From contig NZ_JAGEKP010000004.1 of NCBI RefSeq assembly GCF_017565305.1, forward strand, positions 124,001-188,000: a stretch of 64,000 nt of DNA, written 5' to 3'. The notes beneath the pieces were generated by a model. It was not told the origin of the DNA and did not search any database. It was given only the letters and a program-made list of their open reading frames with translations. This DNA comes from Leifsonia sp. TF02-11 (GTDB lineage Bacteria; Actinomycetota; Actinomycetes; Actinomycetales; Microbacteriaceae). Positions 40,351 through 49,619 of this stretch are shown piece by piece. The translations under genes were made by a program, and so were the position numbers. Positions within the stretch are counted from its first letter, which is position 1; each line of letters opens with the position of its first letter.

Positions 40351-41139
40351 ATGGTCGAAGCCCAGCACCCGTGGTCCCGCTACGTCGCGATCGGAGATTC
40401 GTTCACCGAGGGGATCGGCGATCCCGAGCCGCTGAGCCCCGGGGGCCACCGCGGGTGGGCCGACCGCGTGGCCGAGGTCCTCAGCGCACAGACCGACGAC
40501 TTCGCGTATGCGAACCTCGCGGTGCGCGGCAAGCTCATCAAGCAGATCCTCGACGAACAGGTGGAGCCGGCGCTCGCGCTCCGGCCCGACCTCATCACGA
40601 TCTCCGCTGGCGGCAACGACGTCATCCGCCCCGGCACCGACCCCGACCAGATCGCGGCGCTGTTCGACGAGGCCGTCCGCAGGCTCAGCGCGGACGGCGC
40701 GACCGTGGTGGTCTTCACGGGCGTCGATGTCGGCTTCTCCCCCGTCTTCCGCGGAATCCGCGGCAAGGTCGCGATCTACAACGAGAACGTGCGCGCGGTG
40801 GCGGCCCGCTACGACGCGATCGTCGCCGACCAGTGGTCGCTCACCGAGATCCAGGATCAGCGCATGTGGGCGCCGGACCGCCTGCATCTCGCACCGCTGG
40901 GCCACCACACCGTCGCGCGGATGGTGCTCGCCGCCCTGAACGTCGAGAACGATCTCCAGCCGCTCGAACCCGAGCCGCTTCCGCCGCGGACCTGGCGGCA
41001 GGCGCGCGCGGAGGATCTCTCCTGGGCACGGGAGTACCTCGTGCCCTGGGTCGTCCGCCGCATCCGCCACCAGTCGTCCGGCGACCACGTGCTGCCCAAG
41101 CGTCCGGAGGCGGGGCCGTTCGTCATCGAACCCGAGTAG
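40351..41139 (+). CDS. SGNH/GDSL-family hydrolase
   Basis: 262 residues. Block I GDSFTEG holds the nucleophile Ser, GGNDV is block III, and DRLHLAPLGH gives the catalytic Asp and His. No signal peptide, so cytosolic. Hydrolyses an ester, thioester or acyl group; substrate unknown. The ATG at 40351 is favoured, although GGAGGA sits almost directly against it; ATG 40336 is a 5-residue-longer alternative. The C-terminal tail (after about 210) is Arg/Pro-rich. It ends 4 nt from the end of the convergent acyltransferase gene. Confidence 0.85.
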   Translation: MVEAQHPWSRYVAIGDSFTEGIGDPEPLSPGGHRGWADRVAEVLSAQTDDFAYANLAVRGKLIKQILDEQVEPALALRPDLITISAGGNDVIRPGTDPDQIAALFDEAVRRLSADGATVVVFTGVDVGFSPVFRGIRGKVAIYNENVRAVAARYDAIVADQWSLTEIQDQRMWAPDRLHLAPLGHHTVARMVLAALNVENDLQPLEPEPLPPRTWRQARAEDLSWAREYLVPWVVRRIRHQSSGDHVLPKRPEAGPFVIEPE

Positions 41140-41143
41140 CGCG

Positions 41144-43375
41144 TTACTGAGTCGCCGGCTCTCCGGTGAGGTCGACACCCGCATTGGCCAGTAGCTCGGC
41201 AGCTGCGGGAGCGATATGTCTCGACCACGCTTCGGTGATGTGGAACGTGTCGAACTTGATGGGCACGCCGGCCGCGAACGCCGGGCAGTTGTCGCTCACG
41301 CAGTAGAGCGAACGCGTGTCCACCCACACGCCGCCGACAGCTGTCGCAACTTCTTTGTCTGCCGCACTGAGCTCTTTCCATCTTTCCTGCACGTGCGTGA
41401 CGCACGTCGAAGGGGGATTTTGCGGGGCATAGCACTCGCGAATGTCCTTCTCCTCGGGCGGAGGCGCGAACAGGACCACCTTGCCGGTGTACGGGGCGAT
41501 CTTGCTCAGGCTCGTGTCGAGTCCTGCCTTGTATTCAGCGACCATCGGGCTGCCGCCGTCGACCTTCCTGATCTCACTCGAGAGGTTCGAAACGAAGACG
41601 AAGGACGGCTTCATCGCGCCGATCTCGTGTATCGCCATCGCTCGACGCGTCGGACACGCGGATTGGGCGGCCTCATTCTCAGCCGCGAAGGAATCGTCGA
41701 TGAACGGACAGTCGTACATGCCGAGCGCGGTGATTCGAATCGCGCCGTTCGACGAGTCCACAAGAGTGCGCAGCAGTGGAAGGTATCCCACCGATGTCGC
41801 GTCTCCGACGACCGCGATGGTGACAGGGGCGCCCGCTGGCCCCCAGGTGCACTCATCGACGCCGGGATGGGTCGGCGTGGAGCACGCGTCGAACTCGGCA
41901 CTGCGTTCGGCGGCCTCCGGTGCGGCGAGTGCTGGGGTGGTTTCCGGCCATTCCTCCGCCTTCAGCGCCTCGGTGAGCTCGGACTTCACAACGGCCAGAG
42001 CAGCGCCGCCCTTCTGAGGTGCCTTCGTCGGCTGCGAGCTGCTGCTCGTGGTCGGCGTGGCCGCCGGCGGCGTGTCGTTGCGAGAGCCTCTGTCCACCAT
42101 GAGGGCGACGACAACGGCCACGATCGCCGTGGCGGACAGGACCGCCACGGCGATGGACTGAAGTCGTTTGACAGTGGAACGAGTTCTGCGCCGCCTTCTC
42201 TTGGCGGGCTCCAGCCACGAGGAGTGCCGGACGGGTTCTTCGATGAAGCGGTACGAAAGAGCAGCCAGGACGAGCGAGAGCGCGATGGATTCGAGTGCCG
42301 GGATTGGCGAACCATAGCTCGGAGTCCCGCGGGCGAGCTCCGTGACCAGGATGAGCGCGGGAAAGTGCCACAGGTAGAGCGAGTATGAGATGTCGCCGAT
42401 GTAGCTGAGGAACGGGTTGTCGAGCGGGTTGAGCCACGCCCGCTTCGGCTGCCAGGGGAAGGCGATGAATGCGGCGGCACTGAGTACCGCGAGTGCTGCC
42501 CACGGCGCTGGGAAACCCTGTTCGGTCGGCGTGACGACGCTTGCGGCGATCATGCCCGCGAGAGCCAGAAGCGCGACGAACGGACGGAGAGCCAGTGGAA
42601 GGCGCGAGAACCAGGGCATGCAGAGCGCTACGGTCGCTCCGACCGACAGCTCCCAGAGCCGCGCCGGTGTGATGAAGTACGCGGTGGCGATATTGCTCTG
42701 CGTCAGCTGCAGCGACAGCAGGAACAGCGCGACGGTGATCGCGAGCGTGCTGAGAGCGGCGAACAGGCGCGGCTGTCGCGTTCGTCCGACCATCAGCGCG
42801 ATCGCGAGAATCGCGAATGGCCACACCAGGTAGTACTGCTCCTCCAGGCTCAGCGACCAATAGTGCTGGAGCGGGGACGTCTGCGCGCCCTGGGCGAAGT
42901 AGTCGGTCGCCTCCGCGGCGTAGCGCCAGTTCGAGACGAAGAACAACGACGCGATCGCGTCCCACACCGTCGACATGAACCGGCCGGACCCGAAGATCGC
43001 CCAGGCTCCGATCACGGTGGCCGCCAGCACCGCCACCGATGCCGGGATCAGACGTCGGACACGACGTCGGTAGAAGGCGAGGAAGCGGATACGCCCCGTC
43101 CGCTCGAATTCACGGTGCAGGACTGACGTCATCAGGAACCCGGAGATGACGAAGAAGATGTCCACGCCGACGAAGCCGCCGAATGGCCACTCGAAGGCGT
43201 GGTTCAATACGACCAGTCCGACCGCCAGGGCGCGAAGGCCTTGCACGTCGAGACGAATCGTTGACCTCACGGCAGGTCCTGCAGCACGAGGCGCGGCGGT
43301 CGCGCCTCGGCTGCGGCGCCCCTCTGGCCGCTGGCGACCCTCGGGTGGCGCGGAGGTGTCGACGACACCCATCAT
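41144..43375 (-). CDS. Acyltransferase-3/SGNH fusion with Ala in place of the SGNH nucleophile
   Basis: 743 residues. N-terminal acyltransferase-3 domain (about ten membrane segments, 40-420) with LDVQGLRALAVGLVVLNHAF and GGFVGVDIFFVISGFLM, including the expected His. The C-terminal SGNH part should transfer or remove O-acyl groups outside the membrane, as in OafA-type proteins. Its block I reads VVGDATSVGY: Ala526 replaces the Ser nucleophile, while the final Asp-x-x-His motif (FDTFHIT) remains. ATG 43375 overlaps the stop of the paralogous upstream gene (ATGA). Acyl acceptor (wall polymer or glycan) is unknown. Confidence 0.87.
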   Translation of the reverse strand: MMGVVDTSAPPEGRQRPEGRRSRGATAAPRAAGPAVRSTIRLDVQGLRALAVGLVVLNHAFEWPFGGFVGVDIFFVISGFLMTSVLHREFERTGRIRFLAFYRRRVRRLIPASVAVLAATVIGAWAIFGSGRFMSTVWDAIASLFFVSNWRYAAEATDYFAQGAQTSPLQHYWSLSLEEQYYLVWPFAILAIALMVGRTRQPRLFAALSTLAITVALFLLSLQLTQSNIATAYFITPARLWELSVGATVALCMPWFSRLPLALRPFVALLALAGMIAASVVTPTEQGFPAPWAALAVLSAAAFIAFPWQPKRAWLNPLDNPFLSYIGDISYSLYLWHFPALILVTELARGTPSYGSPIPALESIALSLVLAALSYRFIEEPVRHSSWLEPAKRRRRRTRSTVKRLQSIAVAVLSATAIVAVVVALMVDRGSRNDTPPAATPTTSSSSQPTKAPQKGGAALAVVKSELTEALKAEEWPETTPALAAPEAAERSAEFDACSTPTHPGVDECTWGPAGAPVTIAVVGDATSVGYLPLLRTLVDSSNGAIRITALGMYDCPFIDDSFAAENEAAQSACPTRRAMAIHEIGAMKPSFVFVSNLSSEIRKVDGGSPMVAEYKAGLDTSLSKIAPYTGKVVLFAPPPEEKDIRECYAPQNPPSTCVTHVQERWKELSAADKEVATAVGGVWVDTRSLYCVSDNCPAFAAGVPIKFDTFHITEAWSRHIAPAAAELLANAGVDLTGEPATQ

Positions 43376-45684
43376 TTCCCCGTTTCTGAGCCCGAACCGC
43401 CGTCCGGCGATGGATCATCGGCTGGCGGTAGACCACCGCTCGTCTGCTCGGGGTCCGAGGGGGAATCCGAACCGGAGTCTCCGCCGAGATCGACGCCGTT
43501 CTCGGCGAGGAGTTCGGCCATACCGGTCGCGACGTGACGCGAGTACTCCTCGGTGAGGTGTACCTGATCGAACTTGGTGGGCATGCCGGCCGAGAACGCC
43601 GGGCAGCCGGTGTTCACGCAGAAGAGCTGGCGCGTGTCGACCCACACTCCGTTCGGAACCGCCTTCGCCCACTTGGTCTCCGCCGCTGCACGACGCTTCC
43701 ACACATCGTTCACTTGCGACACGCAGTCCTTCGGACTCGCTCGCGGCGAATAGCACTCGCGGATGTCTTTGTCCGCCACCGGCGGTGCGACCAGCGCGAT
43801 CTTGCCGACCGATGCAGTGACCCGCTGGAGATAGGTGTCAAGCCCCTTTCCGTACTCGTCGAGCGAGACCGAGCCCCCCTCAGGGTGGTGCGTCGACGTG
43901 AGGTACGAGTTCGTGACGATCAGGATGGACGGTTTCATCGCGATGATGTTGTCGATAGCTTGCTCTTTGCGAATCGGACAGGCGGCCTGGTACGACGCGA
44001 GCCGCATGGAGGTCGCCACATCGATCCACGGGCAGCTGTACATGCCCAGCGTCGTCACCTTCAACTGGCCGTTGGATGCATCCGCAAGCGCGCGCAGCAG
44101 CGGCACGTAGGCGACCGAGGTGGAGTCACCCACGATTGCCACCGACACCGGAGCATCCGCGGCTCCCCAGGTGCACTGGTCCACTCCGGGGTAGACCCGA
44201 TTCGAGCAAGCATCCGTACCGGGATCGCGCGAGTAGCTCGCCACCACGCTCTCGATCGAGGGAGACGTTTCGGGCCAGGACGTCGCCGCCAAGGCTGCGC
44301 TGAGCTCACTCTGGATGCTGGCCAGCGCACCGCCGCCGCCCCCAGGTGGAGCGGTGCTTCCGGGAGTCGATGTCGCCTGTGCCTGCTGGTCTGTGCCTCC
44401 GTCGCCGCCGCCGCGAGCCTGCCGATCGACGACGACCGTCAGGACGACGGCCGCGACGGCCACCATCACTCCTGCGGTGAGCGCGTACGAATGGAGCTTC
44501 GACAGCCGTGCTCCGCGGCGCCGTTTCGTGCTCGGTTCAAGCCACCGTGATCGTCGCACGGTCTCCTCGACGTACCGGAACGAGAGCTCCGCCACGACCA
44601 GCGTCACGACGATCGACACGACGGCGGGTACCGGCGTCTTGTCGCCCGGCAGCCCGCGGAACGCCTCGGTGATGAGGATCAGTGCGGGGAAATGCCACAG
44701 GTAGAGCGAGTAGGAGATGTCACCGAGGTGCGTGAGTACCGGGTTGTCGAGCGGATTCAGCCAGGAGCGCCGCTCGGGATGCCACGGAAAAGCGATGAAC
44801 AGCGCGGTGCTGAGCACGGCCACCAGCGCCCAGGGCGCCGGGAAACCCTCAGCGGTCGGAGTGATCACCGCTGCTGCGACCATCCCGCCGAGCGACACGA
44901 GCATGATCATCGGCCGCCAGACCGCCGGGAGACGGTCGAAGAGCGGCATGCAGAACGCGACCGTCGCGCCGACCGAGAGCTCCCAGAGGCGCGCGGGCGT
45001 GATGAAGTACGCAGTGGCGATGTCGGCCTGCGTGAGTTGCAGGGAGACAAGGAAGAGCCCTGCTGTGATGACGAGGCTGACCAAGGCCGCCGTGATCCGA
45101 GGATGGCGGTGTTTGGCGACCAGCAGGGCGATCACCAGTACGGCGAGCGGCCAGATCAGGTAGTACTGCTCCTCCAGGCTGAGCGACCAGTAGTGCTGGA
45201 GGGGCGACGTCTGCGCACCCTGGGCGAAGTAGTCCGTCGCCTCGGCCGCGTATCTCCAGTTCGAGACGAAGAACAGCGACGCGATGCCGTCCCAGACCGT
45301 CGAGAGGAATCGACCGGAACTGAACAGCGCCCACGCGCCGATGACGGTGGCGAGGATCACTGTCGCGGAGGCCGGGATCAACCGCCGGATGCGACGCCGG
45401 TAGAACGCGAAGAACTTGATCGTCCCCGTGCGCTCGTACTCCCGGTAGAGCAGCGACGTCATCAGAAAGCCGGAGATGACGAAGAAGATGTCGACGCCCA
45501 CGAACCCGCCGGCCGGCCAGTCGAACGCGTGGTTGAGGATGACCAGCCCGACGGCGAGCGCACGGAGGCCTTGCAGGTCCATCCGCTTCTTCGTGCGGAT
45601 AGGCGCGGCATCGGCGGAGCGCCTGGCCGCTCGGCGGCGCGCACCCGATTCTGCGCGGGTGCGGGGCTGGGTATCTGACGTCAT
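43372..45684 (-). CDS. Acyltransferase-3/SGNH fusion, intact paralogue
   Basis: 770 residues, the same layout as its neighbour. Acyltransferase-3 domain (MDLQGLRALAVGLVILNHAF, GGFVGVDIFFVISGFLM) about 30-420 and a C-terminal SGNH domain whose block I is IVGDSTSVAY with Ser521, plus FDQVHLT. O-acylates an extracellular polymer or glycan and is probably complete in both domains. The two genes are clear tandem duplicates and overlap by ATGA, so they are co-translated. The tail after the SGNH domain is Gly/Ser/Asp-rich (DSGSDSPSDPEQTSG...). Head gene of the pair. Confidence 0.9.
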   Translation of the reverse strand: MTSDTQPRTRAESGARRRAARRSADAAPIRTKKRMDLQGLRALAVGLVILNHAFDWPAGGFVGVDIFFVISGFLMTSLLYREYERTGTIKFFAFYRRRIRRLIPASATVILATVIGAWALFSSGRFLSTVWDGIASLFFVSNWRYAAEATDYFAQGAQTSPLQHYWSLSLEEQYYLIWPLAVLVIALLVAKHRHPRITAALVSLVITAGLFLVSLQLTQADIATAYFITPARLWELSVGATVAFCMPLFDRLPAVWRPMIMLVSLGGMVAAAVITPTAEGFPAPWALVAVLSTALFIAFPWHPERRSWLNPLDNPVLTHLGDISYSLYLWHFPALILITEAFRGLPGDKTPVPAVVSIVVTLVVAELSFRYVEETVRRSRWLEPSTKRRRGARLSKLHSYALTAGVMVAVAAVVLTVVVDRQARGGGDGGTDQQAQATSTPGSTAPPGGGGGALASIQSELSAALAATSWPETSPSIESVVASYSRDPGTDACSNRVYPGVDQCTWGAADAPVSVAIVGDSTSVAYVPLLRALADASNGQLKVTTLGMYSCPWIDVATSMRLASYQAACPIRKEQAIDNIIAMKPSILIVTNSYLTSTHHPEGGSVSLDEYGKGLDTYLQRVTASVGKIALVAPPVADKDIRECYSPRASPKDCVSQVNDVWKRRAAAETKWAKAVPNGVWVDTRQLFCVNTGCPAFSAGMPTKFDQVHLTEEYSRHVATGMAELLAENGVDLGGDSGSDSPSDPEQTSGGLPPADDPSPDGGSGSETGK

Positions 45685-45850
45685 GTATCGGGCCTCGTCG
45701 AGTGCTATGAAGCATCGACGCTAGCGCGGCGAATTCGACGTCCGCGTGCCCTTCTCAGCCCCTTCCCGCGGGCCTGTCCGCCATCACTCCGACGCGGTCA
45801 CCCCGGCCCTCACCCGCGCAATCATCTGCGCGCGGCGCGCTCCGGGCGTG

Positions 45851-47110
45851 TCAGGTGCCGAGGCCACCCGGGTGCGCCAGACGCCACCCGAAGCCCGGAT
45901 CCGGCACGTCCTTCGCCAGCGCGAGGTCGACCGTCTTGGTCGTCCCGTTGAACGTGAACGTGATGCGGCCGACCAGATCCCCCTTGAATCCCGACTGGAT
46001 CGGGCGCGTCGTGAGGTCGACCTGGATCGGCGTGTCCGACCACACCACGAACGTCTGACCGCTGGTGGCGACCAGGTTCGACGACGCACCCCACGGCGTC
46101 GTGTACGACCCGAACGACTGGCCGCTCGTGGCCGCCTCCACCTGGTGGAATCCCGCCTGCATGCTGGTCAGCAGGCCGGTCACGCCGGCCCACAGCGTGT
46201 CGTGGTCGGGGGCGCCGAGGACCACGCCGAGCACGCGGACCTTGACCGCGCCTACCGGCACCTCGGCCGAGAAGAGCAGGCAGAATCCCGCTTCATCCGT
46301 GTTGCCGGTCTTGATGCCGTCGACACCGTCCACGCCGAGCAACGCGTTCGTGTTGTCCTGCGCACCGGCGCCCGGGAGGGTCGCGGACTTCTGCGAGACG
46401 ATCGACGACAGCACCGGGGAGGCGAGGACGAGCTTCCCCAGCCCGATCAGGTCTTTGGTCGTGCTGACGTTGCCGGGGTCGAGCCCGTCCGGCGTGACGA
46501 CCTTCGTGCCGGTGAACCCCTTGTTCTTCAACCACGAGTTCGCGGCGGAGACGTAGGCGGACGACGACCCGTACGCCCAGTTCGCGAGCGAGATGGCGTA
46601 GTTGTTGGCCGACGGCAGCAGCATCGCAGTGAGCGCCTGCTTCTCGGTCATCGAGGTCCCCGCTTTGACGGGGGCCCAGGATCCGCCGTCGGCGATGACC
46701 GTGTTCCAGATGTCGACGTCCTTCTGGGTGAAGGAGATCGTCGGCCCCTCGGACGATCCGTCGAGCGGCTTGGCGTCGAGCACGACCAGGGCGGTGATCG
46801 TCTTGGTCATGCTCGCGATCGGCATGCTCGCGTCGCTGCCGTGGTATTCGGTCGCGCCGGGATAGTCGGGCGCTGTGATCGCCGCCGACCCGTACCCGGG
46901 CCAGGCCAGCTGCGCGGCCGCCTGGGTGAGCGCCTTCTCGTGCTGGGTCACCGCGGCGGTGGCGGGCACGGGAGTGATGATCGAGCCCGCGAGGTACAGC
47001 AACGCGACGAGCAGCACGCCCCCGATGCCGAAGACCACGAACCGGCGACGGCGGTAGACCTGCTTGCGGTTCAGACGGCGCGGCGGATCGGCGATGACTT
47101 GCTGGGGCAC
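45851..47110 (-). CDS. D-alanyl-D-alanine carboxypeptidase (class A PBP, S11 family)
   Basis: 419 residues. One N-terminal membrane anchor at about 25-46 with a basic start, then the serine peptidase fold: SMTK with Ser100 and Lys103, SAN at 167-169 and KTGN at 267-270. It trims the terminal D-Ala of peptidoglycan pentapeptides outside the membrane. Start GTG 47110. Close to acyltransferase genes in the same direction but separated by 166 nt of non-coding sequence in which I see nothing definite. Confidence 0.92.
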   Translation of the reverse strand: MPQQVIADPPRRLNRKQVYRRRRFVVFGIGGVLLVALLYLAGSIITPVPATAAVTQHEKALTQAAAQLAWPGYGSAAITAPDYPGATEYHGSDASMPIASMTKTITALVVLDAKPLDGSSEGPTISFTQKDVDIWNTVIADGGSWAPVKAGTSMTEKQALTAMLLPSANNYAISLANWAYGSSSAYVSAANSWLKNKGFTGTKVVTPDGLDPGNVSTTKDLIGLGKLVLASPVLSSIVSQKSATLPGAGAQDNTNALLGVDGVDGIKTGNTDEAGFCLLFSAEVPVGAVKVRVLGVVLGAPDHDTLWAGVTGLLTSMQAGFHQVEAATSGQSFGSYTTPWGASSNLVATSGQTFVVWSDTPIQVDLTTRPIQSGFKGDLVGRITFTFNGTTKTVDLALAKDVPDPGFGWRLAHPGGLGT

Positions 47111-47183
47111 GTTCGGAGTCTACGGAAGATGCTCAGGCATCTCCTGAGAACGCGCCAACGCGGGCGAAGTCAGCGCGCCACCC

Positions 47184-47993
47184 TCAACCCGGGAGCCGCA
47201 GCGCCCACAGCACGACGGCACTCGCGGAGGCGACGTTGAGGGAGTCGACCCCGTGCAGCATCGGGATCGTGACGACCGTGTCGGCCGCCGCCAACGCCCG
47301 CCTGCTGAGCCCGTCGCCCTCCGCACCGAAGACCAGTGCGACGCGTTCCGGCGCCGCGGCGGCGTAGGCGTCGAGCGAGACGGCATCGTCGGCGAGGGCG
47401 AGGGCCGCGATCTCGAAGCCCGCGTCGTGCAGCAGCGGCGCGGCCTCGTCCCACTCCGGCTGGCGCGTCCAGGGCACCTGGAGCACGGTGCCCATGCTCA
47501 CCCGAACGCTCCTCCGGTACAGCGGATCGGCGCAGCGCGGACTGACGAGCACCGCGTCGGCACCGAGGCCGGCGACGCTGCGGAAGATCGCCCCGACGTT
47601 CGTGTGGTCGACGATGTCCTCGAGGACGACGACGCGCCGGGCGCCGCGCAGCAGTTCGCGCGGGTCCGGCAGCTCCGGCCGGTGCATCGCGGCGAGCGCG
47701 CCCCTGTGCAGGTGGTAACCGGTGAGCTGCTCGAGCAGCGCGGACTCCCCCACGAACACGGGCACGTCGGGGAACGGCTCCAGCAGCGGTGCCACGTCGT
47801 CGAGCCACTGCTCCTGCAGGAGGACGGAACGCGGTCGGTGCCCCGCCGCCAGCGCCCGCGTGATGACCTTGGTCGACTCCGCGATGTAGAGACCGCCCTC
47901 CGGCTCGCTGACCCGCCGCAGCGCGACGTCGGTCAGGCGGGAGTAGTCGGCGAGGCCGTCGGCGGTCAGGTCGGTCACACGCTGGATCTGCAC
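47184..47993 (-). CDS. SpoU/TrmH-family RNA 2'-O-methyltransferase
   Basis: 269 residues. The N-terminus is a small substrate-binding domain (ESTKVITRALAAGHRP), the C-terminus the SPOUT knotted fold: NVGAIFRSVAGLGADAVLV, LVFGAEGDGLSR and IPMLHGVDSLNVASASAV, which hold the SAM site and motif 3. Methylates rRNA or tRNA ribose; target unknown. Start GTG 47993 sits just after the upstream GGACGG. Divergent from the sirtuin gene, whose promoter lies in the gap. Confidence 0.9.
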   Translation of the reverse strand: MQIQRVTDLTADGLADYSRLTDVALRRVSEPEGGLYIAESTKVITRALAAGHRPRSVLLQEQWLDDVAPLLEPFPDVPVFVGESALLEQLTGYHLHRGALAAMHRPELPDPRELLRGARRVVVLEDIVDHTNVGAIFRSVAGLGADAVLVSPRCADPLYRRSVRVSMGTVLQVPWTRQPEWDEAAPLLHDAGFEIAALALADDAVSLDAYAAAAPERVALVFGAEGDGLSRRALAAADTVVTIPMLHGVDSLNVASASAVVLWALRLPG

Positions 47994-48041
47994 CCGTCCA
48001 GATTGCCAGTCCTCGGAAACAAATCCGAAAAGCGGCCGGTT

Positions 48042-48074
48042 TAGACTCCAGTGAGGATCGACCGGGAGGTGACT
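48042..48074 (+). promoter_or_regulatory. Promoter and start signals of the sirtuin gene
   Basis: A -10 hexamer TAGACT (48042-48047) and a GGGAGG ribosome site (48064-48069) five nt before GTG 48075. The GTG at 48051 is too close to the -10 to be the start. Upstream, CGGA-n6-TCCG (48014-48027) forms a small dyad. Confidence 0.5.
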
Positions 48075-48938
48075 GTGACCACGGAGGCACGCGGGGCCAC
48101 GCTGACGACGGAGCTCTCGCCCGAGCTGTCCCGCGGCATCGACCAGGTCGAATCGCTGCTCGCCGGGCGCACCTTCGCGGTGCTCACGGGGGCCGGTGTC
48201 TCCACCGACTCCGGAATCCCGGACTACCGTGGCGAGGGCGCCCCCAAGCGCACCCCGATGACGTTCCAGCAGTTCCTCGCCGACGACCGGTACCGCAAGC
48301 GCTACTGGGCGGGCAGCCACCTCGGGTACCGCCGGTTCGCCGCGGCCCACCCCAACGCCGGACACCGGGCGCTCGCCGCCCTCGAGGCCGCCGGCGCCGC
48401 CAACGGCGTGATCACGCAGAACGTCGACGGACTGCACAAGCAGGCGGGAAGCCGCCGCGTCGTCGACCTGCACGGCTCGATGGACCGCGTCGTCTGTCTG
48501 GTGTGCGGGCAGATCTTCGCACGCGAGGCGATCACCGCCCGCATCGACAGCGCGAACCCGTGGCTCGACGCCGAGGGCGCGGTGGAGATCGCACCGGACG
48601 GCGACGCCATCGTCACCGACGTCGACGCGTTCGTCGTGCCCGACTGCACCGTGTGCGGCGGGCACCTGAAGCCCGACGTCGTGTTCTTCGGCGAGTTCAT
48701 CCCCGCCGAGAAGTACCGGGAGGCCAGCGCACTCGTCCGCGGAGCCGACGCGCTCGTGATCGCGGGGTCGTCCCTGGTGGTCAACTCCGGCATCCGACTG
48801 CTCGAGGAGGCCAGGCGCAAGCGCCTCCCCATCGTGATCGTCAACCGGGGCGAGACCAAAGGCGACAGCCGGGCCACCGTTAAGCTGGACGGCGGGACCA
48901 CCGAGACGCTGGTCGAGCTCGCACACCGACTCGCCTAG
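48075..48938 (+). CDS. Sir2-family NAD-dependent protein deacylase
   Basis: 287 residues from GTG 48075. LTGAGVSTDSGIPDYRG is the NAD site, QNVDGLH the conserved Asn/Asp and DLHGSMDRVV carries the catalytic His. Zinc is held by CLVC and CTVC pairs, and the large middle insert is usual for class II sirtuins. Removes acyl groups from lysines, using NAD. A GGAGG ribosome site and a TAGACT promoter support the start (separate entry). A histidine phosphatase gene follows 32 nt later, perhaps in the same transcript. Confidence 0.93.
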   Translation: MTTEARGATLTTELSPELSRGIDQVESLLAGRTFAVLTGAGVSTDSGIPDYRGEGAPKRTPMTFQQFLADDRYRKRYWAGSHLGYRRFAAAHPNAGHRALAALEAAGAANGVITQNVDGLHKQAGSRRVVDLHGSMDRVVCLVCGQIFAREAITARIDSANPWLDAEGAVEIAPDGDAIVTDVDAFVVPDCTVCGGHLKPDVVFFGEFIPAEKYREASALVRGADALVIAGSSLVVNSGIRLLEEARRKRLPIVIVNRGETKGDSRATVKLDGGTTETLVELAHRLA

Positions 48939-48970
48939 CGCGACGCGCGTCCTTCGACGAAAGGACGTGC

Positions 48971-49570
48971 GTGACCTTCATCTCGCTCGTGCGCCACGGC
49001 CAGACGGACTGGAACTTGGCCAAGCGCATCCAAGGCTCCAGCGACATCCCCCTCAACAGCACCGGCCGCGCTCAGGCCGACGCGACCGGCCGAGCGCTCG
49101 CGGGCGGCCGGTTCGACGCCGTGTACGCCAGCCCGCTGAGCAGAGCGGTCGACACGGCGCGGATCATCGCGGCCCATCTCGGCCTCGGCGAGCCGGAGCG
49201 CCTGCCCGCGATCGCCGAGCGGCACTACGGCGAGGCGGAGGGTCTCACCGGCGCGGAGATCCTGGAGCGCTGGCCGGAGGGCACCCCCGTGCCGGGCCGG
49301 GAGACCCGCGAGCAGGTCGTGGAGCGCGCGCTGCCCGCGCTGCTCGAACTCGGCGACGCGCACCCCGGCGAGAACCTCATCGTCGTCAGCCACGGCGGCG
49401 TCATCGGTTCGCTCGTGCGCCATGTGACGGACCACGCACTCCCCGGCCCCGGCGAGGTGATCCCGAACGGCTCGGTGCACCGGTTCCGCTACGGCGACGG
49501 CCGGCTGACGCTCGACAGGTTCAACCTCGGTCCGGAGGACCGCGACCTGTTCACGGCGTCTGTGCTCTGA
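48971..49570 (+). CDS. Histidine phosphatase (phosphoglycerate mutase-like)
   Basis: 199 residues. LVRHGQTDWN at the start holds the catalytic His and Arg; SHGGVIGSLVRH near residue 138 gives the second His. Members cover cofactor-dependent mutases, cobalamin-pathway phosphatases and small-molecule phosphatases. The short length and lack of mutase-specific loops favour a phosphatase. Start GTG with AAAGGAC just upstream. Substrate unknown. Confidence 0.9.
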   Translation: MTFISLVRHGQTDWNLAKRIQGSSDIPLNSTGRAQADATGRALAGGRFDAVYASPLSRAVDTARIIAAHLGLGEPERLPAIAERHYGEAEGLTGAEILERWPEGTPVPGRETREQVVERALPALLELGDAHPGENLIVVSHGGVIGSLVRHVTDHALPGPGEVIPNGSVHRFRYGDGRLTLDRFNLGPEDRDLFTASVL

Positions 49571-49619
49571 GCCGGCGCAGCACTTTGACACAGCGGCGCA
49601 CACTGGCGCAGCGGTGCGC

